This document shows, one piece after another, positions 21,054 to 33,340 of a stretch of 64,000 nucleotides of DNA. The first letter of the stretch is position 1, and the number at the start of each line of letters is the position of its first letter. A model generated the notes under the pieces. The model was given only the letters and a program-made list of their open reading frames with translations, was not told the origin of the DNA and did no database searches. The stretch is from the NCBI GenBank assembly GCA_021234155.1, contig JAJEKV010000070.1, forward strand, positions 5,959,311-6,023,310, given 5' to 3'. The stretch is from Isoetes taiwanensis (Eukaryota > Streptophyta > Lycopodiopsida > Isoetales > Isoetaceae). Position numbers and translations under genes: made by a program.

Positions 21054-22040
21054 GCTCTAATACCACTATGACGTCCTCTACTTCTTCTACGATGCTCCAT
21101 GGCAGCCAAGCTGATGGTGGTCGTCCACCTGACACCAATCCTTTAGCAATGGATCGATGAGGAAGAATGGAAGGGTCATTTGTCCCGTCTTCCCTCGGGA
21201 CCGTCTTAGCTGCGGAGCGTAAATAATGTAAGCACATGACATCAAATGCAAACAGAGTCACCTCGAAGGGTGACTGCACCATAGCATACATGTATAAACA
21301 CATCAACAATATCATCATCACATGGGAGATCCTACCCAAGGCTCAAACTCCAGGGTATGGACTGACGACTTGGGTTCTCCAGAAGTCATTGCAGACAGAA
21401 TTCATGAGAGTGGATTGGGCTGGCATAGGAACATGGCTGTTGGGTAATCCGCTCCATCTGCCCCTCCTGCGTACACTTTGCAGAATAGGTTGAAGAGTCT
21501 AGGGACTGGACTGTAGCCTGCCGGGTGCGTAGCCAAAGGGGCTACTACTGGGTTTCATCTCCCAAGCCCCAATGAGGCAGGAAGGGGATCACCCCTCCCC
21601 CCTCCCTCCCAGAGGCATGCATGCCCCATCGCAGGCGGCTAGAGGGCAACTGCCGTGTTTGACTTGAACCTCATTGAAGGTGACTCATCACCCAAGAGGT
21701 ATCGAGTTCATGCCTTGCCCACACGCCGTGGCAAGCCATTAAGCCTAGCCCGCTAAGATCCCTGGTAGGCTTTAAACACCAGAGGGATCAGTCTGTAATG
21801 GGCAAGTCCTCCTTATTCCACCGGTCTAGCCCCGCCACTCACAACCAGGCGGGCTCTTGTACACAGGCTGCATTAATTGGGAATTAATGAGGCTATCTAG
21901 ATGCATCTACTACTGAAAATTTCAGGGCCTCTACACCCCTTCCCAATACACCGGAGTGAGCATAGAATGGAACATCATCATCATCATCAAAGAACTGAAA
22001 TACTGAATAATTTCTATTCTATCTATCTAAACATACATGG
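21054..22040 (-). mobile_element. Second LTR of the same family, inverted, with primer site
   Basis: Reading the minus strand, an LTR related to the plus-strand copy at 13.7-18.55 kb ends near 21068 and is followed by TGGTATTAGAGC (21065-21054). This matches the initiator-Met primer site with one change. The two LTRs point towards each other, so they cannot be the two ends of one element. The outer limit near 22040 is approximate. Short ORFs inside are non-coding. Confidence 0.6.
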
Positions 22041-22439
22041 TTAGGTTCATTCGTTAAGGCTTGTGATCTTAGGATCTATAAGGCTGATAAGACTGATCTA
22101 CCATGCTATCCTAGCTCATTGCCGGGCTAAAAGTCGGCATTGCACAAGGAATCACAGGTTACCTGATCCCTGGCTTGCTCCTGCTGTTCGAATCGCGTCC
22201 ATGACTGCGCTTGGGTTGAAGGCAGATGTTCCTGGGAAATCTATTGTGCAAAGACGGCTTGGCAGTGCCTGGCAATGCAAACTAGCAGCTTGGCTTGGCC
22301 GAAATGGCCCAAGGAAGCCAAAATGCGAAAATGGAAAAGGTTTAGGGTTTCCCCTTTTGTTCCTTTTACAAGACCTTTTAGGTTTAGGTTAGAAGGGACC
22401 AATGGGGCTTTGCCATTTGGAAAAGGGGTATAATTGCAT

Positions 22440-22925
22440 ATGTTTAATAGACATGTGCAACATACGAGGTTGCCCCCTAGGCGCAAGCCTTTAAGGCTCT
22501 CAAGTACTTGTCAAGGCGACATGTACGTGTGGCGTGGTAGTATAATATACGCATTGGACCGTATATTATGCTGGAACATCACATGACATCTCTTCATCTT
22601 CAAAGGACAGGTCTTTCCAGATACTCAAGTGTCCAACGATGCTCGAAGTCATATTGTCAAAGCTTATAAGTGCTCTTCCTTGAAAGATGACGTCAAGAGT
22701 ATCATCTAGGAGTGCTATCTTCAGATTCATACTTATCATAGTCAGTTGTGCTCTTTCATGATATTTATTCTCTTCGTTTTTGTGATATGTATGTGGTGGG
22801 TAGTTTTGCTCTAACGGACATTTTCTCTATTGGGTTTTGAGTCCCCCATGTACTCTGTGTATTCTTTTGACTAATAAAGATCCATGTTCATCAACCAAAA
22901 AAATAAAATAAAAAAATTCAAGTTT
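22440..22925 (+). mobile_element. Possible 5'-truncated retroposon 3' end
   Basis: A stretch ending GACTAATAAAGATCCATG and an A-rich tail (22898-22920) resembles a plant LINE 3' UTR plus poly(A). A 10-bp-arm hairpin (ATAATATACG / CGTATATTAT) lies at 22542-22569. No coding part or target duplication was identified. The rest of 22925-24900 contains no supported gene; four ACAAGAAGACAAA words occur at 24390-24450. Confidence 0.3.
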
Positions 22926-24905
22926 CTGGAGAACCATAAACAACCTTATAGGGAACATACCTATGGCAAAAACAAGCAACTAAACCTCAAGGTGTAATGC
23001 GTGATGGCCTATTTTTGCCCTTGACTTTTCTTGCTCAAGCACCCTTATAATTGGATTTTTAAAACTAAATATTTTCTTTGCAAGCCTATTAGTAGTGGTG
23101 GTTCTTCTTATATTTTCTCCTTTAATAGTTCGTGCTACAAGTCTACGTTCCATAGGAGATGTCTTTAGATTCTTTGGACTCCATCAGATTATGGTGTTGT
23201 ATGAGTCCCACACGATTGTATTGTTGGATGGAAAATATAATGTTATGTTGGTTGTCCTAACATGTCGCTCAGGGGTGTATATTGTGGTGTCGTGCTAACA
23301 TATCGCTTGTGTGGACTATGAATAGGGGGATTACTCATGAGATGGCGGATTTGAACCCTGGAAATTATATCCTACATTGGCATCAAGATCTTAATTTTGC
23401 ATTAACTCAAAAAAATGCACATAGCTCTAACTATATTCACATAAGCGATTGTTTATGACGATTTATATAGGGTTTATGGAGGCATTGAAGAGCTAATCTC
23501 TACCATATGCATACTATTGCCCAAAGTTGCTAGACTTCAGTCACATACTTATGGTGGAAAAGGTTTGTATATAGACATCAATAGAAGTATTTGTTTTCTT
23601 GCTTTTTTGCTAGATATATGGTAGAGGGGGAGAAATGATAAATTAGACCTCAGTGTCCTTAAGAGGTTTTTGCATAGTAATTTTATCCCCATCAAAATTA
23701 GACACGGTGCTCTCTCCCACCAAAATAGTGGCACAACTACTCTCTATGTTGCTCGTTGTTAAACTGAAGGCGCATGGCAGATGCAACATGGGTATTGATA
23801 TTCTGGGTGATGGGAATATCGATGGAATCCAAGCAAGGCCATGCTCGAATTGAAGCCCAAGGCATGCAAGACCCGTTGGAGCTTAGCAAAACACCATCCC
23901 CACAGGACCAAGGGGGAAGCTCGGCGGAGCTTGGCTATGGCTGTCGCCGAAACCATTAAAATTGGAGTCTGGAGTCTGGCCTGTAACAACTGTAATAGGT
24001 CACACCTGTAACAACTCAAATCCATGTGTCCAGCTCAAATCCATTTTGAACATAGAATCTGGACAGCAGCATAATCGTTTATTTAAAACATAGATCTGGC
24101 CACAGATTCCAAAAAGACCATGTGTTCGTTATATATCATTTATCAGGAAGAAAATAAGTGCGAACTAGAAAACCAAACTGCATTACATATGAAGGATAAA
24201 AGAAGCAACATCCTTGAAGCCATTTGTGAGAAAAGTCTATTCTTAGGGTGGCTTCCCATGAGGCATCAACCTGAAATTTTCTCAAGGTTGTGGTGAGGGC
24301 TACCTCGAGCCCAAATTTACTCCATTCCCCTGGATCTCAAACCTCACCCTCTATTATACTCTGTTCTTGGTACGTAGCAAACAATCAGACCTACAAGAAG
24401 ACAAAAAGAAAGCTACAAGAAGACAAACGGAGCACACAAGAAGACAAAGAGAGGTGTGGACCTGGGCGTTCAGAAATGGAAGAAGAATACTTCAAAATCA
24501 GGTTCGAAACCTAAGTCCCTCCCAACCAGGCGTTCATGGGAATGCGAGACATTTTTTTCTAATCTCCAGAAAATTTGGAGGTTTTATGCCCATGGGAAAT
24601 GGCCCTTAGACGTAATTCGCCCAACCAAAATTTTTTGCCATAAAAACGAGGAACATCTCCATGCCTCCTATTCCCAAGGCTGGGTTCACATGCAACCATT
24701 GTTCGAGAAGGGCCCTGTTTTGTCCTGTACTTTTTTGCGATGTTAGACGATGGTGCATGTAAAAGGGCTTGCCTTTTTACGTGATGGTGAGGGTTTGCCA
24801 TCGTGCATGTGAACCCATCTTGAGAAAAAATCTTGACCCATCAAAAGAACTTAAAAATTATTCTTATTTTTGCATTTTGTTTCTTCAAAATCTATCTAAT
24901 GTCTT

Positions 24906-24914
24906 AAACCCTAA
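24906..24914 (+). promoter_or_regulatory. Telo-box AAACCCTAA upstream of LEUD
   Basis: This 9-bp motif lies 12 bp before the LEUD start codon. Telo-boxes in 5' regions of plant genes are associated with growth-linked and translation-linked expression. A role here is inferred from position only. Confidence 0.5.
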
Positions 24915-24926
24915 TACGAGTCTGCT

Positions 24927-25679
24927 ATGGCGGCCACCACGGCGATCTGTTCTAATCCGTCCATCAGTAGGCATGCGCATCCAAGCTCCGGCATTGCCCA
25001 CAATTCTTTTACAACTGTGAAGGCCAAATCCGGATTTATGCGAGGATCTCTATGCTTTTCTGCAGCGATTAGGTATAAGCAGAACACGGTTGTTGCACCT
25101 TCCGGCCACCGAATAACTGCCAAGGTAAGTGGTGAAAGGCCTATCCGTGGAAAATGTTTTGTAGTATTGGACAACATTGATACTGATCAGATAATACCAG
25201 CCGAGTATCTCACCCTGGTGCCTTCAAAACCTGATGAATATGACAAGCTTGGAAGCTTTGCCATGGCAGGATTGCCTTCTCAATACCCTCGTTTCATGAA
25301 AGAAGGCAAGACCAAGGCCGGATATAAGGTGATGATCGGTGGAGCCAATTTTGGTTGCGGTTCTTCTAGAGAACATGCCCCTGTTGCTCTTGGTGCAGCT
25401 GGAGTAGAGGCTGTAGTTGCAGAATCATATGCCAGGATTTTTTTCAGAAACTCTGTGGCAACCGGGGAGCTTTATCCAGTTGAATCTGAAAGTCGGATCT
25501 GTGAAGAGTGTCAGACTGGAGATGAGGTTACTGTGGATCTAGAGAAGAATTTGTTGATTAATCATTCTACTGGGAAAGAGTATGCTCTGAAGCCTATTGG
25601 TGATGCTGGTCCTGTGATCGAGGCGGGCGGTATTTTTGCTTATGCAAGACAGACAGGCATGATTGCTTCCCCTGCCTAA
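24927..25679 (+). CDS. LEUD: 3-isopropylmalate dehydratase small subunit, plastid
   Basis: This 250-residue protein is the small subunit of isopropylmalate isomerase. With the large LEUC-type subunit it interconverts 2- and 3-isopropylmalate in leucine synthesis in the plastid. Residues 1-65 are Ser/Ala/Thr/Arg-rich with few acidic residues, typical of a transit peptide. The aconitase swivel domain follows: VVLDNIDTDQIIPAEYL (79-95), then the substrate-binding loop GGANFGCGSSREHAPVAL (138-155), IFFRNSVATG (171-180) and the C-terminal EAGGIFAYARQTG. Length and the single exon match plant IPMI small subunits. The ATG is the first in frame after a telo-box. All expected motifs are present and no lesion is visible. 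Confidence 0.95.
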   Translation: MAATTAICSNPSISRHAHPSSGIAHNSFTTVKAKSGFMRGSLCFSAAIRYKQNTVVAPSGHRITAKVSGERPIRGKCFVVLDNIDTDQIIPAEYLTLVPSKPDEYDKLGSFAMAGLPSQYPRFMKEGKTKAGYKVMIGGANFGCGSSREHAPVALGAAGVEAVVAESYARIFFRNSVATGELYPVESESRICEECQTGDEVTVDLEKNLLINHSTGKEYALKPIGDAGPVIEAGGIFAYARQTGMIASPA

Positions 25680-25689
25680 ACAGGTATTA

Positions 25690-26780
25690 TGTTCTCTGCT
25701 CTTAGTTTTTATCAGACTAGATGTTGCAGTCATAACTGCAAAGCATTCTCTAAAACTAAGTAAAGACCTGAAGTTGATATTCAGCACTGATCTCCTAGGC
25801 AGCTGGTTGTTTGTTTTTAGAAGCTTTGTATTGGATAGAGTATAGTTTGGACTTCATTTCCTTATTTTTTGGTCACATCTTAAAATTCTGAAACATATAG
25901 CGAAGTTGAAATTGGAGATTTTTGCTTTATGGAGGAAGAGAGACGCCATTTTAGTTAACGAAAGAGTTTAAATTGCCATAGAAGGGAATGTTCAGCGGTT
26001 GAGTTGTGTTTCTTATACTATTACATAGTTAAATGCATGTGATCATGTGGGATATGGCGATTCACAAAGTATTACCTTCAATGGAAATACTCCTAGAATG
26101 CAATCATCACCATTCACTGCAGGCCTGTTGTGATATAACAGTTCCAATTGCATGCTATTTTCTGTATAATGACAATGTGAGATTACGTGAATTTAACTGT
26201 GTCACAATTCAACGCTTTTTGTTCTTCCACTAAACATCCACTAAACAAGATTTTGTTCTTAAACAATTTTGTGATATGTTGCATGTCCTAGATCGGATTT
26301 AGATTGAATCGGATTTAAAATGTTGCCTTCAAAAGTGCCGGACAAGTATTGGAACATACTACAAGTGCAAGTCATTAGGCTTTAAAACATCTAAAAGAGG
26401 ACATTGGTATGCAATCATTTTCGAGAATTTCAAATATACCATTCAACATTGCAAAAATTCCAAACCCTCCAAATGAAGACAATTTTTGTAAATATGGTAA
26501 TATAGTTTTTGTTGCTCCTCAATTCACGAATATTATAGATCAAAATAAAATTGTTATGTTGTATTATGGATATAACTTGTATTATGGATTTTGGGCCGTC
26601 AGATGACAGCCATTTAAAAAAAAAGACAATGGTCCAAAAGTCAAGATGCTCTCTAAGAGCATCCCTGCCCTCCATTTCAAGTCCTTTACAAGTCATACCT
26701 GGCTTGTTTGACTTGAACAAAAATACATGCAACTATAAATAAAACCATGGCGTATTCTCCAAAGAATACTGTTATACCTG
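25690..26780. other. 3' flank of LEUD, no gene seen
   Basis: AT-rich sequence with only short ORFs. It probably includes the LEUD 3' UTR; no clear polyadenylation signal or repeat can be singled out. Confidence 0.4.
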
Positions 26781-26789
26781 CAGATCAAA

Positions 26790-26905
26790 TATCAGGCCTG
26801 AGCCTGGGGAATCGAACCCCAGCAAGTAACCACAGCTCAGCCGAGCATAAGAGAGCTCCAAGTAATGGAGCTCCCTTATGCAAGGGGGCCAATGCCCCGC
26901 TGGAA
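26790..26905 (-). mobile_element. tRNA-like (SINE-type) fragment
   Basis: On the minus strand a strong B-box/T-arm, GCTGGGGTTCGATTCCCC, is preceded by an A-box-like GGCTGAGCTGTGGTTAC. The spacing between the boxes is shorter than in a tRNA, and no acceptor stem forms. I call it a degenerate pol III-type fragment. The ORF across 26785-27219 on the same strand is not otherwise supported. Confidence 0.3.
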
Positions 26906-27249
26906 TAAACACTGTCAGAAATATAAACAGGAAACAGGTGTCCAATTATCAAGCAAACAAATGTCAAATATTTACATTGAAATACCAACATCAGGGATAT
27001 CCGCCTCAGAGCTAAAGGTTCTCTCATGCAGATCCTCAAAGTTTGAGTCCTGTTCGTCTGCTGGAATGGCATCATCCCAATAGCGCCTTCTACCAGGCCC
27101 ATTCCTCTCAACAGAACAAACCACGAAGGATAACCAAAGATAATAGTTCTTATGTCGAAAAGGCGGTGCGGTGCCAGCAGATTAAGCAACACTCTCCATG
27201 CCGCCCGCACTGTGTTCATTCACATGGGCGTAATTATGAGGAATAATCC

Positions 27250-29040
27250 AAGAACTACTTAATGTGTATTTTCCGGACCTCAACATCCCGCACAAAGTAA
27301 AGGTCGGGCTTGGGGATAGTCTACGACCCCATGATACATCACGTAATGGCATGCCTTATTTAAAAGATTCCTATTATCCAAGACACACAACCCTTTAGTA
27401 TCACCGCACCCCACCTTAAATAAAGATCCTTACCTTTTTCAATCATAGATTCGGAGATATTGTGCATATGACAACTATAGTGAACTTTTCCAAAATCTTT
27501 CATACAATATCCTACCATTCCCTCAAAACAATGCGACCTATTATTTTTCAAAGCTTTGCACCAACACCACGCCAAAGAGGGCTTGGGAGACCATTGAAGT
27601 CTTTTTGATAGCATCATTCAAGGCCTTAGGACTTACGAATCGACCTCTCAAAACACCACGAACATGTAAGTGATCACCGAGGAGCCCCTTTCCAAGGCTC
27701 TCGCCTCGCTAGACATTTGGAGTCACAAAATCGACAAGGGCATCATAGAAAGATTTGGGAACATCTTGTCGAGAAAAGGCCTAAAATAACGTAAAACATC
27801 AATTGAATCCCGATTCGGGCTAGTATCCGGCAAGGGATAGAATCGGCCATGCAATGTGCAGATGAGCAGGGCCATAGAGGCCATCGAACCGGATGGAAGA
27901 TTTGCATGCCCGACCCTTGCCCTCTGGCCTCCCTTCTTAAAGACATCTCAAGCAACAGAATCGAAAGAGGTAAAACACACGAACCGAGCGCTAACTCACT
28001 GCGGGAAGGCGAAATCGAAATCAGAAGCCCTCGCAGAAGATAAGCCAACATGCCGATCCCTTTCCCATCCCATCCTCCGATTTAGCAAGCGGCGCCAAGT
28101 CTTTGGGCCCGGAAGGACGCCTCCCAAACCTAGGGAAAAAAAAATGGATCTGTATGCGTTCGCAACCCCTGTCTTTCTCTGGTATTCATACGGTTTGGTA
28201 TACGAATACCACCTATTAACCTTAATAAATCATATGTTACAAAAATACCAAATTTGATTGTTGCAAGATTATAGATCAAAATAAAATTAAGATCAAAGCC
28301 ATCTAAATTAAAATTGAAATTCACAAGTTATTCTCATTTATGTTGTTTTTAATCACACTTTTTAAAACACTATAACTTGAAGATTATAGTTTGTTGGGTA
28401 ATGTAGTGCTTGGACTAACTTTCAATTGTTTGCCTTTTTTATCCGATTAGAAATGACACCGTGCACTGGCGAATTGGCGTTTTAATAGCAAAGGAACTCA
28501 CTTGTATTGGAATATATAATGAAACCCATTTTACGGTTTACAAATTATTTTTTTCTGAGGCGGTATCTGATTCCATTATACGGGCCTAAATTCGGGATGA
28601 GTTATCTCATGTGCTTGATAGTCGTGAGACATCGTGGGCAGTTCGAATCAATGACTTGTCCTTATATTTTACTTTTACCCCGACTAAGATGTTTTCTTTC
28701 AGAGAAGTGAACATATCACAGGAGCATCCAACAAGGTACAAGATTAGGCCCTTGGTGATGTGCGCCATGTGAAGATGCATATTTAGAGTTCCATCATGAA
28801 TTAAAATACGTCAATAAGCCAGGACAAGATTTTGTGTTTTGCGTTTCATCAACCTATTTTTTGTTGATGTGCTTAACTACTTCTAAGGGTGACACTTTGA
28901 GCATAGATTTTGGATCCGTCTTTCTGAATTTTCGTCTTTAGAGATCACTTCAACTTCCCCCACATTCCTTATAAAGCATTGTTTTCTCTATTAAAATCTA
29001 TAAATGCAAAGCTAATACATTGAGCACAAAAATAAGCACA
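27250..29040. other. Intergenic stretch with a spaced direct repeat
   Basis: No supported gene. A ~57-bp sequence (start TTCTCATTTATGTTG) at about 28331-28386 recurs nearly unchanged at 29254-29310, 923 bp apart in the same orientation. It may mark the ends of an old insertion. Confidence 0.5.
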
Positions 29041-29047
29041 AAAGCAA

Positions 29048-29079
<32 letters not shown>
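29048..29079. repeat. (GATA)n microsatellite
   Basis: Eight uninterrupted GATA units. A complementary (TATC)n run lies at 52676-52706. Confidence 0.95.
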
Positions 29080-29544
29080 TATTTTCACGTCATGCCACAT
29101 TGGCAGCGTCCATGAGGACATATGATGGACCCCAGAGACATATGTCCATTCTTACCAATATCAACATACGCTGTTGTCGAAGTTGCATATGGACGTTAAA
29201 GGTCGAGTAAAAACACATCCCAGAACATTAGCCCGGCAATGATGTTTACTAGTTCTCATTTATGTTGTTTTTAATCATACTTTTTAAAACACTATAACTT
29301 GAAGAATCCAATTCCATTTTGAACGATCGTGCAATTGCCATTTGAGCCAAACACCTTATCTCTAGGAGTATTTTTAGAATATTTCTAAACTTAAGAAGGG
29401 TATATTTCGAATTTTCCTTTAAATCTTCCTATAAACTCCATAGTTATGTGGAAGATGTGGTTCAATGTCCTAATTTGTTTTTTATGTGGAAAATGTGGTT
29501 CAAAACGAGTTTAGAAATCGTTTAAAAAATGTATGCTCGAACTT

Positions 29545-32088
29545 TCACTGGTCATACATATGTAACATATCTGTTTTTGTTGCAACTCCTACTGTGCGTT
29601 TTAATTTGACAGAGGTATGACCAAGCTGCAATTTAAAACCTTTAGCCTTTAAAACCCACCTTAAATTTGCTACATCTTCCCACCTGCCAGCAACAGCATA
29701 TATATTTGACAACAACACATATGGAGTGGCATTCTCTGGATCGAGATGAAAAACTTGCTCTGCTGCACGTCTTCCTCGCTCAGGATCAACCAGGATTATG
29801 CAACTGCCTAGTAACGTCATCCAAGATACAGAATTACATAGTAATGGCATGCTAGTTATGAAATCTTCTGCCTCAGCCAACCATCCGGAACGTCCAAGAA
29901 GGTCAACTATGCAATGGAAAATACTAAGTTTCAGCTTGACGTTGTAATCCCTGGCAGCTAACACAAAATCATGGATACCTTCATTTATTGAACCAGCATG
30001 ACTACATGAACTAAGGATACTGACAAAAGTAACTTCATCAGGTACCAAACCTTCCAATCCCATTTTTTGAAGTAGCTTACGAACCTCCATTCCACTACCA
30101 TGGTGCGCATATGCTGCAATTATGGCAGTCCAGGAAATAATACTTTTTTCAACTATTTGATCAAACGCCACTCTTGCTTTTTGAATATCTCCACACTTAT
30201 TGTACATGTTTACAAGGGCTGTACCAATGAGGGTATCTATTTCAAATTCACTTCCAACAATACTAGTATGAATTTGCATACCTTCAGTTAAGGCTCCATG
30301 TGTAGCACATGCACAAAGTACATTGAGCAACGTGACTTTATCCACATCAATGTTCTCTTGTTGCATTTGCTGATATAATCCAATGGCATCCTTACCATAA
30401 CCATGCTGTGCATAGGCCCCTATCATGGCATTCCATGACACAACATTTCTGTTTGACATGTAATCGAAGAGAAGTTGTGCATCGTCCAAAACACCACATT
30501 TGCCATACAGATTTATAAGAGCATTCACCACGGCATTGTCAGAATCAAACTTGCACTGGATAATGCAAGTATGCACATATCTGCCTTCCTTCAGAGCCAT
30601 AGTAGTGGCACATCCACCTAAGACATTGAGATATGTAACTTTGTCAGGCAGTAAACCATCTGATTCCATTTGCAAAAACATTTGAAAAGCTTCATCGACA
30701 AATCCACAGGAGGAATATGCTGCAATCATGGCATTCCATGTAACAACATCACGGTGACATGCTTTGTCAAAAACGTCTTCTGCAGATTCTAAACAACCAC
30801 ACCGGTCATACATAGAAATAAGGGCATTGCCCACAATGAGAACCAAGCCATATTTGCTTGTCGTAACTCGCGCATGCATAATTTTCGCTCTGGCTAAATC
30901 GTCCTTGCTATTGTAGGCACTAAGCATACTAGTGAATGTGGCCTCCTCTGGCTTCATGCCTTCAAGCTGCATTTCCTCAAAAAGTAGGATAGCTTCTTTA
31001 TGATTCGCATGCTGGATATATGCTGCAATTATTGCACTCCACGAGCTTATGTTGTGCTCGGGCATTTTGTCAAATAAGTGTCTTGCATAGTCCAAACTAC
31101 CACATTTAGCATACATACTCAATAAAGCTGTTCTAACAATGGTGTCACATTCTAGGCCAATGCTAGCAATATATTGATGTATCTGTTTACCTTCATCTAT
31201 TGCCATATTATTGGCACATACAGAAAGAATACTCATTAAGGTAATGTTATCTGGCTTTAAATCGTCTAATCGCATCTGCTGAAAAAGCACGAGGGCTTCT
31301 TTAATTTGGTCATATTGGGCATAGCAGGCAATCATAGCATTCCAAGTAACGACATTTTTCACAGGCACTTGTTCAAATACAGCCCTTGCCTCAATGAGGC
31401 TTCCACACTTGCCATACATATTCAGCAGGGTGGTTCCAAGAATAACATCCAAGTGTAAATTCCTTTCTAAAATTCGAGCATGTACAAGCCTCCCTTCAGC
31501 TGGGACACAGTAGCTAGCACAAGCCAAAAGGATACTCATCAGGGTGATTCTATCTGGAACAATGCCACTTAGCTGCATTTCCTCGAATAAGATAAGGGCA
31601 TGTTGGTCCTCTCCATGTTGAACATAGGCTCCTATCATTGAATTCCAGGACACCAGATCCTTTTCTGGCATCTTACCAAAAACCTCACGAGCCATATCCA
31701 TGCTTCCAGACTGAGTATATCCTGCCAACATGACAGTCCATGAAAATACATTATGATGCGGCATCCTCTCAAATACAAATCTGGCATCATCAAGAGAACC
31801 ACACTTGCCATACATGTCCACCAGGAGGTTCCCAAAGTACAAGTCTGGCCAATGCCTTGTCTTAAGTACGTGGGCATGGATTCTTCGGCCTGAGCACAGA
31901 GAACGTGCATTGCCACTTTGTCTCAAAAAATGAGCGCATGCATTAAATTCCAACTTATTACCAACAAAACCTATTCCATCTAATGAATCCTGCAGTTTGG
32001 ATTCACAGCCTGATTTGAATGCCTGGCAGGAAACTGCTGTCTTGACACCATCCTCTTGTTGAAGTACCCTAATCAATCTATGAAGCAT
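29545..32088 (-). CDS. PLS-class pentatricopeptide repeat protein, E-type
   Basis: A single-exon gene of 847 residues, started at the ATG at 32088 (the two upstream codons lack an ATG). About twenty PPR motifs in the P-L-S order run from roughly residue 85 to 740. Diagnostic S-motif words recur: MYGKCGSLDDA, MYAKCGSLDYA, LYGKCGVLDDA and NMYNKCGDIQKA. L motifs include VVTWNAMIA and VVSWNAMIGAYAQHG. An E1-type segment follows (DPENATPYVLLSNIYAVAGR). The chain stops about 35 residues later without a full E2 or DYW domain, so a separate deaminase would be needed if it acts in C-to-U editing. Such proteins bind organellar RNA. The N-terminus is only weakly transit-like. This could be a fern-expanded paralogue. 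Confidence 0.9.
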   Translation of the reverse strand: MLHRLIRVLQQEDGVKTAVSCQAFKSGCESKLQDSLDGIGFVGNKLEFNACAHFLRQSGNARSLCSGRRIHAHVLKTRHWPDLYFGNLLVDMYGKCGSLDDARFVFERMPHHNVFSWTVMLAGYTQSGSMDMAREVFGKMPEKDLVSWNSMIGAYVQHGEDQHALILFEEMQLSGIVPDRITLMSILLACASYCVPAEGRLVHARILERNLHLDVILGTTLLNMYGKCGSLIEARAVFEQVPVKNVVTWNAMIACYAQYDQIKEALVLFQQMRLDDLKPDNITLMSILSVCANNMAIDEGKQIHQYIASIGLECDTIVRTALLSMYAKCGSLDYARHLFDKMPEHNISSWSAIIAAYIQHANHKEAILLFEEMQLEGMKPEEATFTSMLSAYNSKDDLARAKIMHARVTTSKYGLVLIVGNALISMYDRCGCLESAEDVFDKACHRDVVTWNAMIAAYSSCGFVDEAFQMFLQMESDGLLPDKVTYLNVLGGCATTMALKEGRYVHTCIIQCKFDSDNAVVNALINLYGKCGVLDDAQLLFDYMSNRNVVSWNAMIGAYAQHGYGKDAIGLYQQMQQENIDVDKVTLLNVLCACATHGALTEGMQIHTSIVGSEFEIDTLIGTALVNMYNKCGDIQKARVAFDQIVEKSIISWTAIIAAYAHHGSGMEVRKLLQKMGLEGLVPDEVTFVSILSSCSHAGSINEGIHDFVLAARDYNVKLKLSIFHCIVDLLGRSGWLAEAEDFITSMPLLCNSVSWMTLLGSCIILVDPERGRRAAEQVFHLDPENATPYVLLSNIYAVAGRWEDVANLRWVLKAKGFKLQLGHTSVKLKRTVGVATKTDMLHMYDQ

Positions 32089-32754
32089 AACCAAGGAAAC
32101 GAAGGGAGCAAATTCCTATTAATATCAGATGGTACACCATAGAAAACAAGCAGCATTTGACAGAGCACCCGCACCACCTGCATCGAAGAACTGCTACTGA
32201 GGATCCAAAGAAAACATTGTCACCTTCGTGCAAACTCGACAAAGATAGAGGGCTTGCCTTTACTGAAGGTTCTCTTTTGTGGGATATCTCCGGGCCACTT
32301 ATAGGAGATTTGATAAATGCTAGGGGAGGGTGCGGATAACGCGCCCACCTAAGGGTAAATATTTTATTATGATAGGTTTAATTTTTAGGATGCCAGCCCA
32401 ATGAAGCCTACAGCCTTCCTTGCAATTCTAGGCTACTCACGTAAGAGCTCCAAATCAGCTAAACCTTAGGTGGCATAACATTAAGCCTCTGGATATGTAT
32501 TTTCTTAAATTGATAGCCATGGAAATTAGAAATGGCTAAAATTTCATACGGAGAATTGGAAAGACGTCCGAAGGCGCGCTGCCTACATCGATTACATGCA
32601 GGTTCCTTGCAACCACCTCATATTCTTCCGGCAATCTGTATCTTTCAATGTTGATGAGCTCCAGGTTGGGACAGATTTTTTAGAAGCGTTAAGAGCCAGG
32701 TTGGTATTTTACTTTCAATGATCTGTCCATCCTTTGTTTAATACGTCTGCCGTT

Positions 32755-32886
32755 ATTTTGTTTTGGTTCCACGAGAAACTCCACCATGTCTTTCATGTTC
32801 TTCTTTTATGCTACCGTGGGAGACTTTACATATAAAATAAAAAATCAAGCTAGAACTTGTGTTTAGATTCTTAATTATGAAGCACC
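32755..32886 (-). repeat. Left piece of the ~730-bp PPR-fragment tandem unit
   Basis: This stretch is nearly the same as 49525-49640 and 50265-50370 (GAGAAACTCCACCATGTC, later TCAAGCTAGAACTTGTG). It ends with AATTATGAAGCACC at 32873-32886, which is the left target duplication of the L1. The unit resumes at 48911 on the other side. Confidence 0.8.
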
Positions 32887-32923
32887 GGGAAAAACTCCAC
32901 GTCAGCAATGTGCGCCATTTTTC

Positions 32924-33340
32924 TTGATTACTTTGTCCTATCTGATTCAAACACAAGTCGTTTCTGAGGTAATTTGTGGAATCCAGTTTGCCAGCCTTGT
33001 AGGGGCTTGCAATTCCCATGATTCCCCTCATCAAATACTACAAATGGATACCAAAATCTTCACAATTATCAAGCATAATTCAAGATTGACCTGCGGATAT
33101 CTGAAAGGCTCTCCCTCAAATTTGTGGAATTCTTTAATCTCTGAGCAGCATTTTCCAGAAGAATTGTTTACCCCTGAGTATTCATTTGTACCAAGCTCGG
33201 TTGAATTTGAAGTGGAGATTGTAGAATCTTGGCTTCAGGAGTTCATTGGAAAGAAAGAAGTCTCAGCTTCGAGCATTTTTCATGTACATTGTGATTGGAT
33301 TGCATCCAAGATTGTGGTAAAAGTTTATTCTGAACAATGA
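32924..33340 (+). CDS. 138-codon ORF in the L1 5' region
   Basis: It is open from 32924 to 33340, inside the L1 boundaries and ahead of ORF1. It contains SPSNLWNSLISEQ and ends VVKVYSEQ. No domain is recognised. It may be an unannotated leader ORF of this L1 family or chance. Confidence 0.25.
   Translation: MITLSYLIQTQVVSEVICGIQFASLVGACNSHDSPHQILQMDTKIFTIIKHNSRLTCGYLKGSPSNLWNSLISEQHFPEELFTPEYSFVPSSVEFEVEIVESWLQEFIGKKEVSASSIFHVHCDWIASKIVVKVYSEQ

Noticed and set aside
26785-27219. 144-codon minus-strand ORF as a gene
   Set aside because: It begins without supporting context, overlaps a tRNA-like fragment and shows no domain or coding-type composition.
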